A DNA stretch of 37,206 nucleotides from Acidobacteriota bacterium (lineage in GTDB: Bacteria; Acidobacteriota; Holophagae; Thermotomaculales; Thermotomaculaceae). How positions within the stretch are numbered: position 1 is the stretch's first letter; the number at the start of each line of letters is the position of its first letter. Where the stretch lies: assembly GCA_027038695.1 (NCBI GenBank), contig JALWHA010000133.1:1-37206 (forward strand). Direction: 5' to 3'. The position numbers and the translations under genes are program-made. Of the stretch, positions 31,269 through 37,206 are shown piece by piece. The notes under the pieces are model-generated. The model had not been told where the DNA came from, ran no database searches, and saw only the letters and a program-made list of their open reading frames with translations.

Positions 31269-32598
31269 ATATGTTGTTATCGGCGGTATTGCAGCAGGAA
31301 TGAGTGCTGCAAGCAGGATTAGAAAGGTTGAACCTGGTGCGGAGGTTATTGTTTTTGAGAAAGGCGAATTTATTTCATACGGTGCCTGCAGTATGCCTTA
31401 CTATATTTCAAACCCTGACGGGAACTATAAAGATTTAATTGTTTTAACGGTTGAAGACGCTAAAAATAAAAGGGGGATTGATGTTAGGACTAATCACCTT
31501 GTTATTGGTATTTCAGTAAATGAAAGAAGGGTATTTTACAAGGATTTAATAAGCGGGAAGGAGAAATCTATAAACTATGACAGACTCATAATTGCCACGG
31601 GGGCATCTCCGGTTAAACCTCCAATTGCGGGGGTTGATAATGAAAATGTGTTTTCTTTGAGGACATTAGATGACGGGATTGCTATAAAGAAATTTATTGC
31701 GGAGAACAATCCCAAAAAAGCGGTTATAGTAGGTGCAGGGTATATAGGTTTGGAGATGGCGGAGAGTTTTAGAGAAAGAGACATGGATGTAACCATTCTT
31801 GAAATGCTTGAAAAACCTATGCCAAATTACAATCCTGAGATTATAGATTTAATTTTGAAAACCCTTGAAGATAACGGAGTGAAAGCATATTTTAATACTA
31901 AAGTGGAACGAATTGACGATAAAAAAGTTGTAACCGATAAGGCTGAATTTGACGCTGATATTGTCCTCCTTGCAACAGGTGTAAAGCCTAATTCCAAACT
32001 TGCAAAAGAATCAGGCATAGAATTGGGTGTTAACGAAGCCATTGCGGTGGACAGCAAAATGGAAACGTCGGTTTCGGGGATTTATGCTGCGGGAGATTGT
32101 GCCGAAAGCATTCACAGAATAACCAATAGAAAAATCTATGTGCCTTTAGGAACGGTAGCAAACAAACACGGCAGGGTAGCGGGCTTAAATGCAGCAAGGG
32201 AGTTAACAAGATTCCCGGGGGCAATAAAAAGCGCCGAATTTAAACTCTTTGACAAAGAGGTTGCAAGTTGCGGTTTAACTTTAAGTGAAGCGTTTGAACA
32301 AGGTTTTGACCCTGTTGAGGTTTCGATAACGGCTTCTTCGTCGGCACACGGTTACAAATACAAATACCCAATTCAGGTTGCCATGATAGGCGATAAAAAA
32401 ACAGGGAAGTTGTTAGGTTGTCAGATGATAGGGAAAACCGGGGTTGCTCATAGGATAAATATAGTTGCGACAGCGATATTTAACGGAAATACTGTAAAGG
32501 AATTTTCTATGTTTGATCTTGCATATGCGCCGCCGTTCTCCCCAGTATGGGATCCTGTTTTAGTGGCGGCAAATGTTTTAGGCGGAAAATTAAAGTAG
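31258..32598 (+). CDS. FAD-dependent pyridine nucleotide-disulfide oxidoreductase, CoA-disulfide reductase-like
   Basis: Flavoprotein of the CoADR/NADH oxidase/Npsr group that reduces CoA disulfides, persulfides or oxygen with NAD(P)H. The 446 residues show an N-terminal FAD site (VIGGIAAGMSAASR), the single redox cysteine Cys44 in YGACSMPYYI, an NAD(P) site (VIVGAGYIGLEMAE), an ATG motif (LATGVKPN), a second FAD site (GIYAAGDCAE) and the C-terminal dimer-domain signature DLAYAPPFSPVWDPV. There is no rhodanese or TusA extension. Polysulfide or CoA-persulfide reduction is possible; the exact substrate cannot be assigned. Start overlaps the previous gene by 11 bases, extending the rex-dinG transcription unit. 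Confidence 0.88.
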   Translation: MKNRYVVIGGIAAGMSAASRIRKVEPGAEVIVFEKGEFISYGACSMPYYISNPDGNYKDLIVLTVEDAKNKRGIDVRTNHLVIGISVNERRVFYKDLISGKEKSINYDRLIIATGASPVKPPIAGVDNENVFSLRTLDDGIAIKKFIAENNPKKAVIVGAGYIGLEMAESFRERDMDVTILEMLEKPMPNYNPEIIDLILKTLEDNGVKAYFNTKVERIDDKKVVTDKAEFDADIVLLATGVKPNSKLAKESGIELGVNEAIAVDSKMETSVSGIYAAGDCAESIHRITNRKIYVPLGTVANKHGRVAGLNAARELTRFPGAIKSAEFKLFDKEVASCGLTLSEAFEQGFDPVEVSITASSSAHGYKYKYPIQVAMIGDKKTGKLLGCQMIGKTGVAHRINIVATAIFNGNTVKEFSMFDLAYAPPFSPVWDPVLVAANVLGGKLK

Positions 32599-32615
32599 TT
32601 AACTTTTGTTTAAGA

Positions 32616-32644
32616 TTGACAGTATTTGCTTATTTTGGTATGTT
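32616..32644 (+). promoter_or_regulatory. Sigma70-like promoter for the substrate-binding protein gene
   Basis: A consensus -35 box TTGACA (32616-32621) and a -10-like TATGTT (32639-32644) are separated by 17 bases in the 80-base gap before the lipoprotein gene. The expected start of transcription near 32651 gives a leader of about 28 bases ending in the ribosome site GGGAGG. Confidence 0.65.
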
Positions 32645-32678
32645 TTTTCTGTAATATATTAATTAATCGGGAGGAAAA

Positions 32679-33866
32679 ATGAAAAAGTTACTTGCGGTAA
32701 TAATGGCTATCGGGTTGATGGTAGCGGTAGTATCCACAACAGGTTGTAAAAAGGATAAGACTATTAGAATCGGGGCTATTGTTCCCCTGTCAGGTGTTCT
32801 TGCTCCTATAGGTAAAGATATTCAATGTGCTATTGAAATAGCAAAAATGCATGTAAACGCCGAAGGCGGGATTAAAGGTAAGAAAGTTGAAGTGTATTAT
32901 GAAGACTCAATGGGAATGCCGGATAAAGGCAAGGATGCATACGAAAAACTTGTAAAAGAAAACAAGGTAAGCGTAATTGTGGGTCCGTGTGCAAGTGAAG
33001 TTGCTCTTGCTGTTGCTCCTTTGGCTCAAGAATATAAAGTACCTTTTGTATCTCCTACTGCTTCAACACCGAAGCTTACTCAAGAAGGCAATGATTATAC
33101 TTTCAGGGTATATCCGTCAGATACCATTGAGGCTAAAAAACTTGCTGATGTAATGTTTAATAAGATGCTTATAAGGTCTGTAGTAGTTATTGCCGTTAAA
33201 AACCAGTATGGCTACGGTGTTTCCAACGAGATTTTAAGGATTGCAAGAAATACAGCCGATATGGATGTAAAAGACGTTATAAGGTATTCTCCCGATGCCA
33301 TTTATGATGATTTTGTGACAATTGCAAAAAAGGTTAAGGAATTAAACCCCGAAGCGCTTGTTATGTGTTCATATCCCGACGATGCAAAGATGCTTCTTAA
33401 AGCCTTACAGGAAGAAAATGTTAATATTTTTAAGTTTGCTTCTTCTTCAATCGGAAGATCCGCTTTTCTCAAACAGTTGGGGGATACCGCAGTAGGCCTT
33501 GTTTACGCTAAAGCCCAGTTTGACCCGAAAAGCACAAGGGAAGATATAAAGAGATTTGTAAAAGATTTCGTTGACAGATGCGGCCATGAGCCTGATGTAT
33601 ATGCCGCAAACGCATATGACGCATTGAGGATTGCGGCCAAAGCAAATGAAAAATCTCCGAGATCAGATGATGTCTTGAGAAGGTTGCAGCAAACCAAGGG
33701 ATATAAGGGTATTGCAGGGGATGTTACATTTGACAGGTTTGGGGATGTTGTAAAATTCCCGAAGATATTTGTTGTCAGGCAGGATAAAGACGGAAATATA
33801 TTCAGTACAATTATTACTGATGAAGATATAAACAAGGTTAAAGACGCTATCTTGAATAGAAAGTAA
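32679..33866 (+). CDS. Branched-chain amino acid-type ABC transporter substrate-binding lipoprotein
   Basis: Periplasmic solute-binding protein of the LivJ/LivK (type I, Peripla_BP_6) family, 395 residues. A lipoprotein signal ends at Cys23 (STTGC). The mature part begins IRIGAIVPLSGVLAPIGKDI and carries the typical VIVGPCASEVALAVAPLA and VPFVSPTAST. The later lobe contains PDVYAANAYDALRI. No permease or ATPase gene lies beside it, so it must work with a transporter encoded elsewhere, or act as a sensor or scavenging protein. It has its own promoter upstream and a strong terminator just after. The ligand could be an amino acid, amide or other small molecule. Confidence 0.92.
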   Translation: MKKLLAVIMAIGLMVAVVSTTGCKKDKTIRIGAIVPLSGVLAPIGKDIQCAIEIAKMHVNAEGGIKGKKVEVYYEDSMGMPDKGKDAYEKLVKENKVSVIVGPCASEVALAVAPLAQEYKVPFVSPTASTPKLTQEGNDYTFRVYPSDTIEAKKLADVMFNKMLIRSVVVIAVKNQYGYGVSNEILRIARNTADMDVKDVIRYSPDAIYDDFVTIAKKVKELNPEALVMCSYPDDAKMLLKALQEENVNIFKFASSSIGRSAFLKQLGDTAVGLVYAKAQFDPKSTREDIKRFVKDFVDRCGHEPDVYAANAYDALRIAAKANEKSPRSDDVLRRLQQTKGYKGIAGDVTFDRFGDVVKFPKIFVVRQDKDGNIFSTIITDEDINKVKDAILNRK

Positions 33867-33887
33867 ATTTTAATATTTTTTTAAGTG

Positions 33888-33912
33888 AGGCCCCCTGTTC
33901 GGGGGCTTTTTT
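33888..33912 (+). terminator. Intrinsic terminator after the substrate-binding protein gene
   Basis: GCCCCC (33890-33895) pairs with GGGGGC (33901-33906) around a TGTTC loop, extended by a G-T and an A-T pair, and is followed by six Ts. It lies 21 bases after the stop. The T tract touches the stop codon of the convergent inositol monophosphatase gene. No matching T tract exists in the opposite direction. Confidence 0.9.
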
Positions 33913-34687
33913 ATTTAAGTACCTTTTCAATTAACTCATTGTGGATTAAAGAATTTGTAGCAACAATATTTTCACCGTAAATAGAAAATTTCCCTCCGGA
34001 GTAATTGGTGACTTTCCCTCCGGCTTCTTCAACAATTAAAACACCTGCAGCGGTATCCCACGGTTTTAGCCCTATTTCAAAGTATCCGTCAAGCCTGCCG
34101 CATGCTATATAGCACAGATCAACAGCAGCGGCGCCTCCTCTTCTTAACCCCTGGCCGTTTAAGACGGCTTTTTTCATTTTTTCAAGCAGGCCGTCAATAA
34201 CTTTAGCCCTGAAGTATGGCAACCCTGTAACCAGAAGTGATTTTTTTAACTCGGTAACCGTTGAAACCCTTATTCTTCTCTCGTTCAAAAAAGCACCTTC
34301 CCCTTTTTTTGCAAAAAAGGTTTCTTTTAAAAAAGGAATTTCTACCAATGCTGCAATTGTTTCTCCGTTTTTCTGCAGGGCACAAGAAAATGCAAAGAAC
34401 GGGTATCCGTGTGCAAAATTTGTGGTTCCGTCCAACGGGTCTATAATCCACAGATACTCGCTCTTTAAAAAGTTTTTTGTTTCTCCGGATTCCTCCGCTA
34501 ATATGGAATCTTTAGGAAATTGAGATAATATCTTTTCAATTGCAGTCTTCTCGCAGTCTTTATCCGCTTTCGTTAAAATATCTACGCTTCCTTTAAATTC
34601 ATAGCTTTCAATTTTACCGTAATGGTTTAATAGTATATTTGAGGCAATTCTCCCCAATTCTTTAAGTAGATGCACCCTTTCTTCCAT
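33911..34687 (-). CDS. Inositol monophosphatase family protein (SuhB-like)
   Basis: Mg2+-dependent, Li+-sensitive-type phosphatase that removes phosphate from myo-inositol phosphates or related sugar/nucleotide phosphates. The 258 residues show the three family motifs: LAEES (about 63-67), WIIDPLDGTTNF (80-91, metal ligands D83 and D86) and LKPWDTAAGVLIVEEAGG near the C-terminus. The start is preceded by AAAAGGAGG. It is the last gene of a minus-strand operon, 11 bases after the MATE gene. Alternative activities (FBPase, NADP phosphatase) share these motifs and cannot be excluded. Confidence 0.92.
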   Translation of the reverse strand: MEERVHLLKELGRIASNILLNHYGKIESYEFKGSVDILTKADKDCEKTAIEKILSQFPKDSILAEESGETKNFLKSEYLWIIDPLDGTTNFAHGYPFFAFSCALQKNGETIAALVEIPFLKETFFAKKGEGAFLNERRIRVSTVTELKKSLLVTGLPYFRAKVIDGLLEKMKKAVLNGQGLRRGGAAAVDLCYIACGRLDGYFEIGLKPWDTAAGVLIVEEAGGKVTNYSGGKFSIYGENIVATNSLIHNELIEKVLK

Positions 34688-34698
34688 AATGCCTCCTT

Positions 34699-36051
34699 TT
34701 ATGTTTTTTTAGATTTGTAGTAATTTAAGTAATTTTCTGTTCTATAATTAACGTACATTATCAGGGAATACGCTATATTTAAAAGAGCCATTGACAGGAA
34801 TATTAATTCGGGTTTTTCCGGATAAAATTTAACAAATGTATAGCAAAACCCGAGCCTGACCAACCAGAAGGAAATTATATTTGCTTTAAGAGGTACGGCC
34901 ATATAACCTGCGGCATAGTATATACCGACGAAAACAAAAGCCATTGATAAGAACATTTCGGTGAAAGCAATAGTTTTTAGCAGTTTTGTCATATAGTAAA
35001 TTACGGTTGTATCTTGAGTGAACAATCTTGCAATCTGCCGTGCTAAAGTGAAAAACAATATACCGAAGATCAATCCTGTTAATGCCGAGAATGACAGAAG
35101 TTTTCTACAAATTTCTTTGATTCTGTCAAACCTTTCAGCCCCTAAATAATGTCCGACAACAGTGGTTGCAACAGTTGAATAGGCAATTGACGAAAAAAGT
35201 GACAGAGATTCTGCATACATTCCCGCATGTAGAGATGCTAACACCTTTGTCCCTAAAGTGGCCACTAATGCAATAAAAATTAAAGACGATACAGTCCGGC
35301 TAATACCCATAATAGATGCGACAAACCCTACTTCAAGTATCTGCTTGATTATCTGAAAATCAGGCATAAAACTTTTGTGGAAGGTGATTCCGTATTTCTT
35401 TGAAAGAAGAATAATAACTCCTAAAATACTGCCTATAATTCTTGCTGTCAATGTTGCGTATGCCGCACCCTTCACCCCCAAAAAAGGAAAGCCGAAATGC
35501 CCGAATATCATTGCATAATCTAAAAAAACATTAATGATATTGCTAACGGCCATTAAAAAGAAAGAAGGTTTTACATACCCCGCTCCCCTTAAAAGCGAAT
35601 TGATCATAAAGTTAACAAAGACAAAAAGCAGTGAAAATGCGCTTATTTTGAGGTATGCGCTTGCATCGGGAAATATTTGAGAATTGGTATTAATGGCAAG
35701 CAAAAGGGGTTTTGTGAAAAAGAACAATGGGAAGAAAAAAATAACAGACAAAGCGGACCCTAAAATAAGGGATTGATTAACGGTTTTGTTCCCTTCTTGT
35801 TGTTTTTTAGCCCCTAACTGTCTTGCGATTAAAGAGGTTGAACCGATTGAAACCGAAGCCATAAAGGCAAATACGAACATTAAAATAGTATTTGACTGGC
35901 CTACCCCCGCAAGAGCGTTTGCGCCTAATTTCCCGACAAAAATTGTGTCTATAATCCCGTAAAGGGATTGAAGCATCATTGTCGCAAAAATAGGGATATA
36001 AAGGTAAAAAATAGTCTTGGTTATGTTTTCGGAGAATATCCTTTTATTCAT
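34699..36051 (-). CDS. MATE family efflux transporter
   Basis: Inner-membrane cation-coupled multidrug/toxin exporter, 450 residues with about 12 membrane helices in two MatE repeats. Visible features are the N-terminal YIPIFATMMLQSLYGIIDTIFVGKLGANALAGVGQSN-type opening (residues about 14-50), typical of MATE proteins of the bacterial NorM/DinF-like groups, and internal repeat GSTSLIARQLGAKKQQEG versus TTVVGHYLGAERFDR. The start overlaps the HAD gene stop by 4 bases (ATGA). The substrate is unknown. Confidence 0.93.
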   Translation of the reverse strand: MNKRIFSENITKTIFYLYIPIFATMMLQSLYGIIDTIFVGKLGANALAGVGQSNTILMFVFAFMASVSIGSTSLIARQLGAKKQQEGNKTVNQSLILGSALSVIFFFPLFFFTKPLLLAINTNSQIFPDASAYLKISAFSLLFVFVNFMINSLLRGAGYVKPSFFLMAVSNIINVFLDYAMIFGHFGFPFLGVKGAAYATLTARIIGSILGVIILLSKKYGITFHKSFMPDFQIIKQILEVGFVASIMGISRTVSSLIFIALVATLGTKVLASLHAGMYAESLSLFSSIAYSTVATTVVGHYLGAERFDRIKEICRKLLSFSALTGLIFGILFFTLARQIARLFTQDTTVIYYMTKLLKTIAFTEMFLSMAFVFVGIYYAAGYMAVPLKANIISFWLVRLGFCYTFVKFYPEKPELIFLSMALLNIAYSLIMYVNYRTENYLNYYKSKKT

Positions 36052-36806
36052 AAAATATTGGTTAGTTCTTTAAAGGAGTTAACGACTATTATTTTCTCCG
36101 AATCAATTAAATCTTCTTCCTCATATGCCCATTGTTTTTCTTTTGTGATAAGAATTCCGTACATTCCCGCTTTTACCGCAGGGTTAATATCTGATTTAGG
36201 TGAGTTGCCTACCATCACGCTTTTTTCGGGATTTAATTTTAACCTAACTATTAAATCCTTGTAATGTTTTTCCGTTTTATCGTTTAATACTATGCAGGCA
36301 TTAAAGTATTGTGAAAGCCCGGATCGTTGAACTTTTTTTAGTTGTTCTTCCTCTTCTCCTTTGGTTAATAGAATCAGTTTGTACCTTTTTTTCAAATACT
36401 CTAAGGTTTCTTTAACTCCGGGATAAGGTATTGAAGGCTGATTATATATAAAGGTTTTTATTTTTTCCAAAAAATCCTTTTCAGTTTCAGAAGTGCCCTT
36501 ATTTTTTTGTTTATAAAAGTGTTCAATAGTGAATTCCATTGCTTTTTTAAAACCGTGGCTGCCGAATCCTATCTCTTCAAGCCTTTTGGTATCAAAATGG
36601 TCTAAATAATAATTTACTTCTTCCCTGTTAAATTCCCGCTTTTCCATAAAGTTAAGAAAGGTTTCCCTTGCTTTTTCAAAATAGAAATAATTTTCCCATA
36701 ATGTATCGTCTGCATCAACTAAAATAACTTCAAAAGGTTTTTTTTTGCTATTTGTATCCCTTGTGGAGCAGGGATATCCCGAATGGGAGTTTGAAAAATT
36801 TAACAT
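36048..36806 (-). CDS. HAD superfamily hydrolase
   Basis: Cytoplasmic haloacid-dehalogenase-fold phosphatase, 252 residues. Motif I is VDADDTLWEN (D31 nucleophile, D33), motif II is ILLTKGEEE, and motif IV is VMVGNSPKSDINPAVKAGM. A helical C1-type cap lies between motifs I and II. The only in-frame ATG/GTG/TTG before motif I is at 36806, with AGGGG 8 bases upstream; this makes a 59-base overlap with ubiE and an N-terminal extension of about 23 residues that looks unlike the family. The true start may be a rare codon nearer motif I. The substrate is unknown. Confidence 0.87.
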   Translation of the reverse strand: MLNFSNSHSGYPCSTRDTNSKKKPFEVILVDADDTLWENYFYFEKARETFLNFMEKREFNREEVNYYLDHFDTKRLEEIGFGSHGFKKAMEFTIEHFYKQKNKGTSETEKDFLEKIKTFIYNQPSIPYPGVKETLEYLKKRYKLILLTKGEEEEQLKKVQRSGLSQYFNACIVLNDKTEKHYKDLIVRLKLNPEKSVMVGNSPKSDINPAVKAGMYGILITKEKQWAYEEEDLIDSEKIIVVNSFKELTNIL

Positions 36807-37206
36807 CTTTGAACCCCTGTTTTTCTATTATTTCTTTTAATTTTTCACCGTTGGGAAATTCCTTAACGGATTTATGCAGGTATTTGTATGAAGAGCCGTC
36901 AGAGTTAAAGAGTTTGGCTAAAAAAGGCATCAAATAACCGGTATAGAAGTTAAAAAAAGGGTTTTTGTTGGGGGTAAACTCTAAAATTAAAAGTATTCCG
37001 CCGGGTTTTAAAACCCTTCTAAACTCCTTTAACCCCCTTTCCATATCTTCAAAGTTTCTAATCCCGAATGCAATTGAAACAGCGTCAAAGCAGTTGTCTT
37101 TAAATGGCAGTTTGCTTCCGTCACCTTGAATCGGGTAGATCTTTTCCCCTTTGATTTTGTTTATTCCCCTTTCCAGCATCTTCTCCGCAAAATCAATTCC
37201 TATAAT
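36748..37206 (-). CDS. ubiE: Demethylmenaquinone/ubiquinone methyltransferase UbiE/MenG (5' end missing)
   Basis: SAM-dependent C-methyltransferase of quinone synthesis, supplying the quinone that complex I reduces. The frame is open to the window edge, beginning with IGIDFAEKML, which matches the UbiE motif after the SAM glycine loop; that loop lies outside the window. Further motifs are GDGSKLPFKDNCFDAV, FGIRNFEDMERGL and FRRVLKPGGILLILEF, and the tail is typical of the family. It is the first visible gene of the minus-strand operon. menG is the likely name if the organism makes menaquinone; the sequence cannot decide. Confidence 0.93.
   Translation of the reverse strand: MIGIDFAEKMLERGINKIKGEKIYPIQGDGSKLPFKDNCFDAVSIAFGIRNFEDMERGLKEFRRVLKPGGILLILEFTPNKNPFFNFYTGYLMPFLAKLFNSDGSSYKYLHKSVKEFPNGEKLKEIIEKQGFKDVKFFKLPFGISLLHKGYK

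Noticed and set aside
1..37206. CRISPR arrays, tRNA genes, insertion sequences, phage or defence genes
   Set aside because: No regularly spaced repeats, tRNA-like sequence, transposase or integrase motifs were seen on either strand by eye, and almost all sequence is taken up by conserved genes.

Overview
This window looks like chromosome from a low-GC (roughly 35-40% by eye), Gram-negative-type bacterium. It holds TonB/ExbBD, a seven-domain LetB/MCE protein for lipid traffic across a two-membrane envelope, lipoproteins and a complete 14-gene complex I. Several marks fit Acidobacteriota or a deltaproteobacterial/myxobacterial relative: a DUF4388 protein, a protein resembling the MXAN_5187 C-terminal family, two ExbD genes in tandem, separate nuoC and nuoD, and NuoH sequence style. 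This placement is inferred from family knowledge only; no 16S gene or other decisive marker is present.

Layout, left to right. (1) 1-4508: tail of a division and cell-wall (dcw) cluster, murC (5' end cut by the window), ftsQ, ftsA, ftsZ. (2) 4501-9467: continuing with overlaps or short gaps, an M24 (Xaa-Pro-type) peptidase, a LetA/PqiA-like membrane protein split into two genes, and a LetB-like protein with seven MCE domains. (3) 9580-12746: a lipoprotein, then exbB, exbD, exbD, tonB, closed by a strong intrinsic terminator. (4) 12809-15003: a DUF4388 protein and a secreted TPR protein. (5) 15015-28121: nuoA to nuoN in canonical order, tightly packed. (6) 28118-32598: rex, a DinG/YoaA-type Fe-S helicase, a coiled-coil protein and a CoA-disulfide-reductase-like flavoprotein, in the same orientation with overlaps or gaps of at most 41 bp. 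(7) 32679-33866: a branched-chain-amino-acid-type substrate-binding lipoprotein with its own sigma70-like promoter and terminator. (8) 33911-37206, minus strand: ubiE/menG (cut by the window edge), a HAD hydrolase, a MATE transporter and an inositol monophosphatase, forming an operon convergent with region 7.

The genes serve four linked jobs: septum and wall building, envelope lipid and TonB energy transduction, NADH-driven respiration with the NADH/NAD+-sensing repressor Rex encoded at the end of the operon, and quinone synthesis (ubiE/menG). No rRNA, tRNA, CRISPR, insertion sequence or phage gene was seen. No gene-free stretch exceeds 300 bases. The longest is 10243-10429 (187 bp), which holds a hairpin and an unexplained Shine-Dalgarno-like sequence. 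The content is mostly conserved core machinery. I do not see a clear new defence or mobile system; the unusual points are architectural (split LetA, short NuoG, rex/dinG linkage to nuo, terminator and leader signals).
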